A stretch of DNA of 64,000 nt from Chungangia koreensis (GTDB lineage Bacteria > Bacillota > Bacilli > Bacillales_A > Planococcaceae), in contig NZ_JBHSEC010000001.1 of the NCBI RefSeq assembly GCF_042651785.1, positions 62,001 through 126,000 of the forward strand, read 5' to 3'. The notes below the pieces were generated by a model that was not told the origin of the DNA, did not search any database, and saw only the letters and a program-made list of their open reading frames with translations. Numbering within the stretch: the first letter of the stretch is position 1; each line of letters begins with the position of its first letter. The translations under genes and the position numbers were made by a program. Of this stretch, positions 34,011-42,404 are shown piece by piece.

Positions 34011-34080
34011 TTTAACTAACGGTGGTGTTGACCTAAAGGATTAGTGTATCTTCTGTTGAAGTTAGTAAACTGAAACGTCA
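34011..34080 (+). repeat. dispersed repeat copy R1
   Basis: TTAACTAACGGTGG start, degenerate hairpin GTTGACC-TAAA-GGATTAGTG, then CTGTTGAAGTTAGTAAACTG. Matches the general order of the family (see R9) but is among the more diverged copies. Confidence 0.6.
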
Positions 34081-34113
34081 TTTTCTTTTAAATTCTAATA
34101 AATGGGTGATTGA

Positions 34114-34566
34114 ATGTTATTAACTCCATTAGGTGCTATTAAATTATTCGTTAATGATAAAGAAGTGGATTTTACAGCGATAAAACTGGATAATTTGGCA
34201 TTCCAATATCGAGATGTAAATGGAAGGTACTTAATTCAATATGAATACAAAAGTGAATATAAGAATCAAGAAATTAAATGCTGCATACCTGTAATTGATG
34301 TAAAAGGACATATTGAAAGTGGAGAAAGACTTGAAGCGATTGCTTTTTACAAAGAAGATATAAAACTAACAATTGGAGTTGAAGGAGAATTTCACAACCC
34401 AAAATATAGTGATTATACTGGAGAGTATTTAAGTAATGGAATTCAATATAAGACTAATCAAACTACTGTAGATAGAAAATTGAATTTTGGCGTTTGTTGG
34501 ATTCAACCAGTGACCGAGGAAAACGATGTTCAGACTTGGTTCGGTGCGGATCCAACTTTAATGTAA
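34114..34566 (+). CDS. hypothetical protein
   Basis: 150 aa, no signal peptide or membrane helix, predicted mostly beta. Motifs such as YRDVNGRYLIQYEYKSEYKN and WFGADPTLM do not point to a family I recognise. AT-rich codon use like the rest of the accessory region. Sits directly after repeat R1 and is convergent with uvsE. Confidence 0.6.
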   Translation: MLLTPLGAIKLFVNDKEVDFTAIKLDNLAFQYRDVNGRYLIQYEYKSEYKNQEIKCCIPVIDVKGHIESGERLEAIAFYKEDIKLTIGVEGEFHNPKYSDYTGEYLSNGIQYKTNQTTVDRKLNFGVCWIQPVTEENDVQTWFGADPTLM

Positions 34567-34615
34567 AAACAAATAATTTTTGAGAATCGGTTTAGTTCCA
34601 AATTATCCAAGAATA

Positions 34616-34645
34616 ACGACACTGGAGCTTCTCCAGTGCCGGTTA
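34616..34645. terminator. hairpin between convergent genes
   Basis: CACTGGAG / CTCCAGTG with CTT loop. No long T-run on either side, so strength is uncertain. Confidence 0.45.
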
Positions 34646-34648
34646 TGT

Positions 34649-35614
34649 TCACTTTAAATAAAAGGAAGATCCATCAATCATCTCTACATCTTCACGATGT
34701 TTTATTTCCTCCATCAATTTAAATAACGCTTCATCTTTCTTTTTTGCCTCAATCATACAATGTATTTCGGGTACGGTTCCTTTGATTTCTTTCAAGTATC
34801 TGAAAAACATGTCTACGTCCACATAATCGGAATGATGACGGAATTCTTTCTCGCTTTTAGGACTTGAAATATGCATTTTTATTGGTAACGGTGAATCTTT
34901 CCAAGTTGCTACAATTCGGTCCCACTTATCCTCCCATTTTTCATAATAGTGATGGGCGAGATGGTGATGATAATCAAATACAAGAGGTATTTCTAATTTT
35001 TCACATAGATATAACGTATCATCAACCGTAAAAGAAGTATCATCATTTTCAAGCATAATCATCTTTTGAATTGCTCGTGGAACGTCCATCCAATTATCAA
35101 CGAATTGCTCCAATGATTTCTCGGTTTCATTATAGTTTCCACCAACATGGAGAACACAACGATGCGTCGGATCTATTTTCATTCCCTTTAACAATAAATA
35201 ATGCAACCTTAACGTTTTTAAAGAGTTTTTGACAACTTCCGTTTTTGGTGAATTCATAACAACAAAATGATCAGGGTGAAAATCAACTCGTATATTATGT
35301 TTTCTTGCGTAAGCGCCTATTTCAATTAATTTTTCAGATAATGGTTTTATATAATTCCAATCAGGCAGTTCTTCATGGTTAGCTAAAGGAATCAATCGAG
35401 AGGATAAGCGGTAGAAATGAATTTCTTTAAAGACATTATGTTTTAATAGCCGAAGTGTATGTTCCAAATTTGATAGTGAAATTTGCTCTAATTTACGTAT
35501 GGCCGCTTCGCGATCCTTAATTTTTTGAAATTGAGTGAAGGTCATCGTTTGAGATGGTGAAGCATTTTTTAGTTCCATACTCATCGCAACATAACCTAAT
35601 CGTACAATCGTCAT
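34649..35614 (-). CDS. uvsE: UV damage endonuclease UvsE
   Basis: 321 aa. TIM-barrel repair nuclease: VRLGYVAMSM start, RLSSRLIPLANH (about 69-80), IRVDFHPDHFVV (about 108-119), CVLHVGGNYNETEKS (about 153), MLENDD (about 186), VFDYHHHLAHH (about 210). These supply the metal ligands. UvsE nicks 5' of UV photoproducts and is frequent in spore formers. GAGGTGGG lies before the ATG. Minus-oriented inside the accessory region. Confidence 0.92.
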   Translation of the reverse strand: MTIVRLGYVAMSMELKNASPSQTMTFTQFQKIKDREAAIRKLEQISLSNLEHTLRLLKHNVFKEIHFYRLSSRLIPLANHEELPDWNYIKPLSEKLIEIGAYARKHNIRVDFHPDHFVVMNSPKTEVVKNSLKTLRLHYLLLKGMKIDPTHRCVLHVGGNYNETEKSLEQFVDNWMDVPRAIQKMIMLENDDTSFTVDDTLYLCEKLEIPLVFDYHHHLAHHYYEKWEDKWDRIVATWKDSPLPIKMHISSPKSEKEFRHHSDYVDVDMFFRYLKEIKGTVPEIHCMIEAKKKDEALFKLMEEIKHREDVEMIDGSSFYLK

Positions 35615-35777
35615 TTTCCCACCTCATCTGTAGTATGTAGAAAATAAGATGGTGGTAGACAAATTTATGATCCAATAATTTTTAACTTGCTGGAAAGATC
35701 GATAACACTTGAAGAAATTTAAAAGGTTTTCAAAGGAAGTTTGTATATACCTGTTGTAAAAGTTGGATGAAAATTAT

Positions 35778-35807
35778 TTTCTCCTAAAGCGGTAGGTTAG
35801 TTGAGTA
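35778..35807 (+). repeat. dispersed repeat copy R2 (half)
   Basis: CCTAAAGCGGTAGGTTAGTT, the palindromic half only (left arm decayed), 74 bp upstream of the next plus-strand reading frame. Confidence 0.65.
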
Positions 35808-35880
35808 AGGACATTTTAAATGTAATTTCTTTAGAACTGGAACTTCTCCTTAGACTATGCGTATTAAATGAAGGGGTAGT

Positions 35881-35934
35881 ATGGAGGAATATTTAGATGC
35901 AATTTCAGAAATTATGGAGGTGAGATGTGAATGA
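35881..35934 (+). CDS. 17-residue leader-like reading frame
   Basis: MEEYLDAISEIMEVRCE, with AAGGGG four bases before its ATG and a TGA overlapping the ATG of the DUF5316 gene. The downstream ribosome site GGAGGTGAG lies inside it. Could be a translational-coupling leader or the tail of a decayed gene. Confidence 0.35.
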   Translation: MEEYLDAISEIMEVRCE

Positions 35935-36221
35935 AATATTTGTTTATTGGATTTGGTATTTCATTAATAATCTTTGTGGTAGCTTTAACTACTAATGATT
36001 GGTCCTTACTTTACAAAATAACAGGATTTGTAGGATTAATTTGTTTAGGGATAGGAGCTTTGATATCAGGAGCGTTTATTTCTGGGGATCGATTGGGAAG
36101 AAACCTTAACTCTGAATCCGAAACAGATAGACGAAAACGAATCACATTTACAAACAGAATTGTTTTAATAGGGGCTCCCAATATTGCATTTGCAATAATT
36201 CTTTTTCTTCTACTTAATTAG
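35931..36221 (+). CDS. DUF5316-family membrane protein
   Basis: 96 aa. Three membrane helices (about 3-22, 30-52, 75-94) with the polar signature ISGDRLGRNLNSESETDRRKR in the loop. This loop is typical of DUF5316 proteins of Bacillus; function unknown. Cassette between repeats R2 and R3. Confidence 0.75.
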   Translation: MKYLFIGFGISLIIFVVALTTNDWSLLYKITGFVGLICLGIGALISGAFISGDRLGRNLNSESETDRRKRITFTNRIVLIGAPNIAFAIILFLLLN

Positions 36222-36246
36222 TCAAACAATAAATATGATCCACACA

Positions 36247-36328
36247 ATTGACTTAGCAGGGGCGTTAATCCAGAAAGGGATTGAGGCCTTTTTTGTTGAA
36301 TAACTATACTAACGATCAGGTTAATAAT
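36247..36328 (+). repeat. dispersed repeat copy R3 (full)
   Basis: Hairpin GGCGTTAATCC-AGAAA-GGGATTGAGGCC, TTTTTTGTTGAATA, then ACTAACGATCAGGTTAATAA. Follows the DUF5316 stop by about 25 bp. Confidence 0.85.
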
Positions 36329-36343
36329 TTCGTTGATTCTTTT

Positions 36344-36676
36344 TTAATAATCCTCATAATCATAAGGGCTTCTGTCAAAAATTGTCTCACTCTCTTCTGA
36401 TAACCATTTAGCTTCATGATCTATAGCTCGTAAATCTCTTTCCAACGCTTCTTCCATAGAAATATCATAATCAAAATCATCGTTGTAATCATAGTCATTG
36501 CCTATATCTTGGTTGTAGCTGTTCTTTGTAAGTATGCTATCGGATTCGTTTATTTCATTAGATAAATTTAGATCTTGAGCATTTGTTTTGGTATGTAAGA
36601 TTCCTTTTGAACCATTTTCTTTCATTTTTTGATCAACCAATTTTAAAGTAACGAATGACATTAAGCCGCCTAACAT
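36344..36676 (-). CDS. acidic protein with N-terminal hydrophobic segment
   Basis: 110 aa from the ATG at 36676, six bases after GTAGGAGG; an upstream in-frame ATG lies before that site. Short hydrophobic start (MLGGLMSFVTLKLV), then a strongly acidic, Asp/Tyr/Asn-rich region (NDYDYNDDFDYDISMEEAL). Family not recognised. Runs against the surrounding cassettes. Confidence 0.55.
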   Translation of the reverse strand: MLGGLMSFVTLKLVDQKMKENGSKGILHTKTNAQDLNLSNEINESDSILTKNSYNQDIGNDYDYNDDFDYDISMEEALERDLRAIDHEAKWLSEESETIFDRSPYDYEDY

Positions 36677-36832
36677 ACAAGCCCTCCTACCCATAAAATT
36701 AGGCCTAATTATACCATAGTATTAAAGAAGTTGTTTTTTTACTAAAGAGTAAGTTTAGAAATAAGTAATACTGCTTTTTTATTTTTGCGAAATGGAAAAT
36801 TTACATATAAATGGAACCGATTTTTCTTACAA

Positions 36833-36860
36833 ACGTATTTAAATAAAGCGGTAAATTAGG
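36833..36860 (+). repeat. dispersed repeat copy R4 (half)
   Basis: TTTAAATAAAGCGGTAAATT: the palindromic half, directly abutting the start of the next gene. Confidence 0.6.
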
Positions 36861-36862
36861 TG

Positions 36863-37426
36863 ATGAAAATAGAACGATTTTATGAAAGGGTGTTTCTTAT
36901 AAACACTAAGTTATTCATGCTTTTTAGTTGCCTTATAACTGTCACTTTGATGTTTGGATGTTCAAAAACAGAAGAATCGAAGGAAAGTAACTGGGAGGAA
37001 TTAATGAGTAGTAATCCTGAAATAAAGACTAATCAAGAGGAAATTCCTGAAGATATCTTAAAACAAATAAAAATACCAAAATTCTCTACGATACCATTTG
37101 AAGTGAAAAACGTACAAATAATGCAAAATCAAACAGGTGTGACGGAAGGCCCCTTGTTAGTCAGCATTTCACTTTTTGGTGAAAAAGATGCCCTACTAAT
37201 ATCCAACCTTTTTGTTAAAGAAAATCCTCCGTCAGTAGGCACCGAAACAGTGGAGCTAAATAATGGAATTAAAGCCCAATACGATGGAACAGGAGAAGCT
37301 AAAGTACTGGCGTGGCAAGAAAAAGAAGGGAATGTAGTGATTGATTTAGCGCTTCGTTCTGAACCCGGGGAAAACAATGAATTTACTCTTGATGACTTAT
37401 TAAAAATGGCTAATTCAATTGAATGA
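36863..37426 (+). CDS. lipoprotein of unknown function
   Basis: 187 aa. Signal peptide with lipobox MFGC (Cys about 35; the n-region is unusually long, so the true start may be later). Mature part is acidic, mixed alpha/beta, with no recognised domain. The gene begins immediately after repeat R4 and is followed by R5, so it forms one cassette unit. Confidence 0.7.
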   Translation: MKIERFYERVFLINTKLFMLFSCLITVTLMFGCSKTEESKESNWEELMSSNPEIKTNQEEIPEDILKQIKIPKFSTIPFEVKNVQIMQNQTGVTEGPLLVSISLFGEKDALLISNLFVKENPPSVGTETVELNNGIKAQYDGTGEAKVLAWQEKEGNVVIDLALRSEPGENNEFTLDDLLKMANSIE

Positions 37427-37483
37427 GGCTGATTTAAAATCCTTTTTGTAGAACTTATTGAAATAAGGGGTCAGGTAATAAGA
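37425..37483 (+). repeat. dispersed repeat copy R5
   Basis: Eroded hairpin GGCTGATTT-AAAATCC, then TTTTTGTAGAACTTATTG, AAATAAGGGGTCAGGTAA. Overlaps the stop codon of the lipoprotein gene. Confidence 0.7.
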
Positions 37484-37540
37484 AAAGACTTGTTATATGA
37501 AGATATTTAATTGGGTTGATAATGAAAAAAGGAGGACCAA

Positions 37541-37795
37541 ATGAATTTAAAGTATTTTCTTACTGGTGTAACGGTAGCATTTTCAGTAATTCTATTCAGA
37601 CTAATTGATGAATATGTAATGGACATTCCTACATTATTAGGTGCAATTATGGTAGCTATATTCGCAGGTATAGTTATCAAAGTTATCCAATCTATCTCCA
37701 TTTTAGATAGAGAACTAAAAAAACCTACATATTTAACTTTATGGGCAATAATTATGGTCTGTTTATTGGGATGTTTTAAATTCTTTGAATTGTAA
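37541..37795 (+). CDS. three-TM small membrane protein
   Basis: 84 aa, AAGGAGGACCAA before the ATG. Helices about 4-20, 27-50 and 62-82. No recognised family. Single-gene cassette between R5 and R6. Confidence 0.65.
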   Translation: MNLKYFLTGVTVAFSVILFRLIDEYVMDIPTLLGAIMVAIFAGIVIKVIQSISILDRELKKPTYLTLWAIIMVCLLGCFKFFEL

Positions 37796-37821
37796 TTATT
37801 GTACTCAGTATTACACTATTA

Positions 37822-37892
37822 CATTGACTAAGGTGGCTTTGATCCAGGAAGGGATTGTTGCCTTCTTTGTTCATCGGGCGGTAGTTATGCCA
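37822..37892 (+). repeat. dispersed repeat copy R6
   Basis: TTGACTAAGG, hairpin GGCTTTGATCC-AGGAA-GGGATTGTTGCC, TTCTTTGTTCATC, GGGCGGTAGTTATG. Confidence 0.8.
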
Positions 37893-37983
37893 TTCCTAAC
37901 GTAGCATATAGAAGGTTAGTTCAATTAGAAGTAGTTAAATTAAGTATTGTGTTCGAAGAAAATGAAAATGCGGGAGAAATAAT

Positions 37984-38223
37984 ATGATAAATGGTTTACA
38001 AATATTGTTGGGTCTCACTGTTTTGGGGTTGGCTTCATACACATTTATATACCCTGAATATGATGATATTTCACTTCCAGTAATGAACTTGGGAATGGCT
38101 CTATTTTTTGCAGTGATAGGTTTATCTGTAATGAAAGAAAAGCATAAAAATGAAGGAATTTTATTGTTGATTACATCTGGAATTTTATTTGTTGTAACAC
38201 TTGCTAAACTTATTTTTAACTAA
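37984..38223 (+). CDS. three-TM small membrane protein (DUF3953-like)
   Basis: 79 aa. Helices about 4-22, 32-50 and 58-77, with polar loop KEKHKNEG. Topology and the NLGMALFFAVIGLSVM helix resemble DUF3953 proteins. Its stop codon TAA is part of the AACTAA of repeat R7, so gene end and repeat start coincide. Confidence 0.6.
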   Translation: MINGLQILLGLTVLGLASYTFIYPEYDDISLPVMNLGMALFFAVIGLSVMKEKHKNEGILLLITSGILFVVTLAKLIFN

Positions 38224-38262
38224 TAGAGGCATTAATCCATTAAAGGATTAATGCCCTTTTTG
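38214..38262 (+). repeat. dispersed repeat copy R7, left part (before intron)
   Basis: TTTTTAACTAATAGA, then perfect hairpin GGCATTAATCC-ATTAAA-GGATTAATGCC and CTTTTTG, cut exactly here by the intron. The remaining half resumes at 40117. Confidence 0.9.
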
Positions 38263-38753
38263 GTGTGCCAGGCATGTTCATCAACTCGGTGGTGAAAGTC
38301 CACTATGGGCGTTGGGATATGCGAACCATTAGCTGAAGGCAAGGGTGTCCATGGTGACGTGGAATCTGAAGGAAGCTGGAGGCAAATCCTTGGTCTGAGG
38401 AATACGAACCACATATGAGGTTTCTGTTTCTGGGCGAGTTTGCCAAACAAAACGAAGCCCTAAATATCTCCGGAAGGAACAGGAATAAATGTGGCAGATA
38501 GATGAGGAGAAAGTGGATGAACTTACCCTGGGAGGTCTGATGGATATCCTCACGGAACCCATTCAGCGATGAATGGTTGAACCATCAGAAGTCAGCAGAG
38601 GTCATAGTACCACCGTCGGTGGGAAGGACCGAACGAAAGGAGAGAACATGAATCGGAAGATTACACAATAGCGAGGAAGCAGCCAATCGAGAGACTGAGT
38701 GGAAACGGACATTCGGAAAATGTCTAACCCCACCTCAGAGCTGAGCTATTTGT

Positions 38754-40037
38754 GTGCATACCGACCTCATGGGACATATGGAATCAAATGGATTAATCTA
38801 TCTTATTACACATCGAGATAACCTGAATGAAGCTTTCAAAAGGGTTAAACGAAATAAAGGTGCCGCCGGTGTCGATGCGAAAGATATAGAGGCGACACGC
38901 CAATATTTGAAAGAAGAAGGAAGGACAATCATCGCACTAATTCAGACAGGAAAATACAAACCATCACCTGTCAAGAGAGTCGAAATCCCGAAGGGAGACG
39001 GCGGAAAACGCAAACTTGGTATTCCAACGGTCACTGACCGGGTCATTCAACAAGCAGTAGTCCAAATACTGACACCAATTTTTGAACAGACTTTTAGTGA
39101 ATACAGCTATGGATTCAGACCCAATCGAAGTGCTCATCAAGCAATTGAAAAGGCAAGAGCCTACATTGATGAAGGCTACCACTACGTGGTAGACATCGAT
39201 TTGGAGAAATTCTTCGATCGAGTCCAACACGACAAACTCATGTCATTGGTCGCAAATGTAATCAAGGACAAAGTAACTCTTAAACTTATTCGTAATTTCC
39301 TTCAAGCCGGCGTGATGGAAAATGGAATTGTGTCTGTCAATCGAGAAGGGACTCCACAGGGCGGACCGTTAAGTCCGCTTCTAAGTAACATCATGTTAAC
39401 CGAGCTGGATCGGGAGTTAGAGAAACGAGGACATAAGTTTGTTCGATATGCGGATGACTGTAACATCTACGTGAAAAGCTTAAAGGCGGGCGAACGTGTC
39501 AAACAAGGGATTACGGACTTCATCGAGAAAAAGCTGAAACTGAAAGTCAACGAGGAGAAGAGTGCGGTGGGAAAGCCGATCGCACGTACATTCTTAGGCG
39601 TGAGTTTCTACCGAAACAGGAAACAGACACGAGTGTACGTGCCAAAGAAGAGCAAGGCGAAGTTTGAGGCTAAGCTTAAGCGACTAACCAACCGTAGCTG
39701 GAGTATCAGCATGGAATATCGAATCCACAAACTGAACCAATTGGTTCAGGGTTGGTTTAACTACTTTAAGATTGGTGACATAAAGAAATATGCATTAAAG
39801 ATAGATAGTCATATAAGACGAAGATTAAGAGCGTGCAGATGGAAAGAATGGAAAAAGCCCTCGACAAAATATCGAGAGCTTAAGAAGTTAGGAATTAAGC
39901 CAAATGACGCATGGAGATGTGCGAATACCCGAAAGGGTTATTGGAGAATGTCTAACAATCCAATTATAGACCAGGCACTAAACAATCAGTACTGGGAAAA
40001 CCAGAGGCTAAAGTCTATAACAAATTTGATTTCATAA
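38754..40037 (+). CDS. ltrA: group II intron reverse transcriptase/maturase
   Basis: 427 aa at most. RT domain with GAAGVDAKD (about 36), EIPKGDGGKRKLGIPTVTDR (about 76), GTPQGGPLSPLLSNI (about 199) and catalytic FVRYADDCNIYV (about 229-240), then the maturase X domain. No HNH endonuclease domain, as expected for IIC enzymes, which use nascent strands at replication forks. The start is GTG or the ATG of MGHMESNG; neither has a strong site. Confidence 0.93.
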   Translation: MHTDLMGHMESNGLIYLITHRDNLNEAFKRVKRNKGAAGVDAKDIEATRQYLKEEGRTIIALIQTGKYKPSPVKRVEIPKGDGGKRKLGIPTVTDRVIQQAVVQILTPIFEQTFSEYSYGFRPNRSAHQAIEKARAYIDEGYHYVVDIDLEKFFDRVQHDKLMSLVANVIKDKVTLKLIRNFLQAGVMENGIVSVNREGTPQGGPLSPLLSNIMLTELDRELEKRGHKFVRYADDCNIYVKSLKAGERVKQGITDFIEKKLKLKVNEEKSAVGKPIARTFLGVSFYRNRKQTRVYVPKKSKAKFEAKLKRLTNRSWSISMEYRIHKLNQLVQGWFNYFKIGDIKKYALKIDSHIRRRLRACRWKEWKKPSTKYRELKKLGIKPNDAWRCANTRKGYWRMSNNPIIDQALNNQYWENQRLKSITNLIS

Positions 40038-40045
40038 AACTTTCG

Positions 40046-40078
40046 AACCGCCGTATACCGAACGGTACGTACGGTGGT
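40046..40078 (+). ncRNA. group II intron domain V
   Basis: 34-nt hairpin: GAACCGCCGTATACC paired with GGTACGTACGGTGGT, the catalytic domain of the intron ribozyme; CGC catalytic triad of class C present. Confidence 0.85.
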
Positions 40079-40116
40079 GTGAGAGGACGGGAGCTAATCA
40101 CTCCCTCCTACTCGAT

Positions 40117-40155
40117 TTGAATACTTTAACTAAAAGTACAGTTCAGACTTATGAA
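40117..40155 (+). repeat. dispersed repeat copy R7, right part (after intron)
   Basis: TTGAATACTTTAACTAAA then AGTACAGTTCAGACTTA: the second half of the repeat split by the intron. Confidence 0.85.
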
Positions 40156-40185
40156 TTAAAGCTAATGTAGGAGGGGTTGTAAAAA

Positions 40186-41124
40186 TTGGATGATATTAAG
40201 ATATTTACATTAACTTCAGAAAATTATTCAGAAATTGTACAAGTCAATAATACGGAGCTGCCTGATTTAGCAACGATAAGAAACTATGAAGAAAAAGGCT
40301 CTCACGATACAGATTTATATAACATAGCCGCCATTACTTCTGAAGGTCATTATGTTGGATATGGAAGGTATGTGTCCGGCACCTGGGATCCCATTCTAAA
40401 GCCAGGACATGCTGAGATTGCAGTTAACGTGGATAAAGATTGGAGAAATAAAGGAATAGGCAGTTCAATTTTAAAGGAGATTGAAAATCTCGCTCTAAAA
40501 TACAATGCTATTGTACTTCAAACCAACATAGAAGATTATAAAAATGAGTGCTTTAAATGGTATAAAAATAATGGCTTTGAGATATATAGTCACACATTTG
40601 AATCTCAATTGGATCTGACACAGTTTGAGACGACTCAATATGAATCTATTTTTAGTGAACTTGAAACATTAGGTATTCGTTTTACTACCCTTGCTGATTT
40701 TTCCCAAGAAGATGCTTCAAGCAATCGTTTTTGGGACTTATGGTGGGAACTCGTTAAAGATGTGCCCGGTATGGAGGATAAGCCCCGTCCAGAAAATGAT
40801 AGAATGATTAGCCTAAGTAGAGATTTTGATAAAAATGGTTTTATCTTAGCGACCCAGGGAGATGAGTGGGTAGCACTATCGATGATTGTTAAAGAAAATA
40901 ATGATTCTTATTATAATTCTATGACCGGGGTAATTAGAGAGTACCGTGGTAAAGGACTCGCTTTAGCGCTTAAAGTAAAAGCAATTGAATTCGCCAAAAA
41001 CAATAAAGCGAAATACATAAGAACTCATAACGATTCAAAAAATACGCCTATGTTAGCAATTAATAAAAAATTAGGTTATAAATCAAAATCAGGATTTTAC
41101 AACTTAATAAAACGTATTCACTAA
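40186..41124 (+). CDS. tandem GNAT acetyltransferase
   Basis: 312 aa, TTG start after GTAGGAGGGGTTG. Two GNAT domains: the first (about 5-150) has the motif A DWRNKGIGSSILKEIENLA (about 86); the second (about 160-312) has EYRGKGLALALKVKAIEFA (about 247) and NDSKNTPMLAINKKLGYK. Only the motif A Q/RxxGxG/A of both is well kept. Such double-GNAT proteins include antibiotic and mycothiol acetyltransferases. Cassette between R7 and R8. Confidence 0.85.
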   Translation: MDDIKIFTLTSENYSEIVQVNNTELPDLATIRNYEEKGSHDTDLYNIAAITSEGHYVGYGRYVSGTWDPILKPGHAEIAVNVDKDWRNKGIGSSILKEIENLALKYNAIVLQTNIEDYKNECFKWYKNNGFEIYSHTFESQLDLTQFETTQYESIFSELETLGIRFTTLADFSQEDASSNRFWDLWWELVKDVPGMEDKPRPENDRMISLSRDFDKNGFILATQGDEWVALSMIVKENNDSYYNSMTGVIREYRGKGLALALKVKAIEFAKNNKAKYIRTHNDSKNTPMLAINKKLGYKSKSGFYNLIKRIH

Positions 41125-41180
41125 TCTCAAAAACATAAGTCTGTTAAAGATAGATTTAAACTAAATTGATAGTCTTATTA

Positions 41181-41262
41181 TTAAACTAACCGGGCTTTGA
41201 TCCAAGAAGGGATTGATGCCCTTTTTGTTGAACTTATTGAACTAAAGCGCAGGTTAATAAAG
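41181..41262 (+). repeat. dispersed repeat copy R8 (full)
   Basis: AAACTAACC, hairpin GGGCTTTGATCC-AAGAA-GGGATTGATGCCC, TTTTTGTTGAACTTATTG, AACTAAAGCGCAGGTTAATA. Confidence 0.9.
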
Positions 41263-41311
41263 GATATTTGAGGGTTAGAGAGAATTATCATAAAAAGACG
41301 GGGGTGTATGT

Positions 41312-41788
41312 ATGTTCAAAAAAGGATTAATTTTAATCTTCACAGTAATATATTCGTTAGTAATCGCGGGCTGTAATGATGAAGAAGCAATAAAAGAAGA
41401 AGTTATTCAAGACAATTGGAAAGAAAGTCCTCTTTTTGAATCAGGCAGTTACACTATGATCGGGGAAGAAGGACGTGTAGGTTTTATTTATGAAGGTAGT
41501 GAAGTTGATAAATTTTATCCTAATAAAACACAAAAGTACATGTGGCATTTTTGGGGAAATGAAGATGAGTTAATTGGTGACTTTGAAGTATTAGGGACTC
41601 ACGAAAACAGTGATGAGGAATTAGTAATAGTATCAAAAACAAATAATACTTCACTTAGCCCTAATAATGGTGCAGATCAACACTTTCCTACAAATATGAT
41701 GCTCCCAAAAAGTGGTCTTTGGAAGTTGGATGCTTATATTGGAGAAAGACTATTTGGAAGTGTTTATGTAAAAGTTCATAAGGAATAA
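41312..41788 (+). CDS. lipoprotein (DUF4871-like)
   Basis: 158 aa. Lipobox VIAGC (Cys about 21). The mature part (SPLFESGSYTMIGEEGRVGF, QKYMWHFWG, MLPKSGLWKLDAYI) follows DUF4871, small Bacillus lipoproteins of unknown role. Site GGGGGTGTATGT before the ATG. Cassette between R8 and R9. Confidence 0.75.
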   Translation: MFKKGLILIFTVIYSLVIAGCNDEEAIKEEVIQDNWKESPLFESGSYTMIGEEGRVGFIYEGSEVDKFYPNKTQKYMWHFWGNEDELIGDFEVLGTHENSDEELVIVSKTNNTSLSPNNGADQHFPTNMMLPKSGLWKLDAYIGERLFGSVYVKVHKE

Positions 41789-41795
41789 ATCACTT

Positions 41796-41881
41796 CTTGA
41801 ACTAACGGGGGCTTTGATCCATGAAAGGATTAAGCCTTTTTTGTTGAATACTTTAACAAAAGTGGCAGTTTAGTTTAAGAA
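41796..41881 (+). repeat. dispersed repeat copy R9 (full, best example)
   Basis: TTGAACTAACGGG, hairpin GGCTTTGATCC-ATGAAA-GGATTAAGCC, TTTTTTGTTGAATACTTTAA, CAAAAGTGGCAGTTTAGTTT. Shows both modules: a terminator-like stem with T-run, and an AACTAA-type palindrome whose right arm is TTAGTTTAAG. Confidence 0.92.
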
Positions 41882-41895
41882 AGGAGGGTGTAGTA

Positions 41896-42297
41896 ATGAG
41901 TAATCGAGACATTATTTTATTCATTGTTTTATCGGTTCTATCTACTCTTTTTATTATGTGGACATGTTTTAGTAAAGTTTTTATGACCAGTGACATTCCA
42001 GTTAAATTTTCAATGATTGAGGGCCAATCCTTTACTGTAAGGGTCCTGATTATAACGCTTTTACTGATTTTAGTTTTATTTTTCTCTTCCCGGTTTATAA
42101 AAGTTGTGACGGGAATTTATGCACTTTTAACAATTGGATATACAATTTATGCAGTAAATAGATTCTTCACATCCGAATATCCCATCATAAAGTATTTAGA
42201 CTTTGGTAATGTCCTGATGTATATGATCCCTTCCATCGTAGGTTTGCTTCTTATCTACAAAATAAAATTACCTGAAAAACATAACAATCTACAGTAA
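41896..42297 (+). CDS. four-TM membrane protein of unknown function
   Basis: 133 aa, GAAAGGAGGGTG before the ATG. Helices about 6-26, 50-66, 70-90 and 104-125. Gene starts 15 bp after repeat R9 and ends 3 bp before R10. Family not recognised. Confidence 0.65.
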   Translation: MSNRDIILFIVLSVLSTLFIMWTCFSKVFMTSDIPVKFSMIEGQSFTVRVLIITLLLILVLFFSSRFIKVVTGIYALLTIGYTIYAVNRFFTSEYPIIKYLDFGNVLMYMIPSIVGLLLIYKIKLPEKHNNLQ

Positions 42298-42298
42298 C

Positions 42299-42335
42299 CT
42301 TTAGTTGTACTAAAGCGGCACGTAAGTTTAAGTTT
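42299..42335 (+). repeat. dispersed repeat copy R10 (half)
   Basis: TTTAGTTGTACTAAAGCGGC then ACGTAAGTTTAAG: the palindromic half without the hairpin. Confidence 0.8.
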
Positions 42336-42404
42336 GATTAGAAAGGGTTAACTCAAACTTTGTCTAATTATAAAGGTATAAGACATTTCATAGGGGGGTG
42401 ACGT

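Larger units (their letters stand above)
38263..40116 (+). mobile_element. group IIC intron (1,854 bp) inserted in repeat R7
   Basis: Starts GTGTGCCAGGCATG, with conserved core segments TGAAAGTCCACTATGGGC, GGTGTCCATGGTGACGTGG and GGTCTGAGGAATACGAAC, ends in domain V (about 40046-40078, GAACCGCCGTATACC... ACGGTGGTG) and a domain VI hairpin, then CTCGAT. All are typical of bacterial IIC introns such as that of Oceanobacillus. Encodes its own reverse transcriptase. It sits right after a terminator hairpin, the known IIC target preference. Removing it restores a standard repeat (CCCTTTTTG joined to TTGAATACTTTAAC). Confidence 0.93.
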
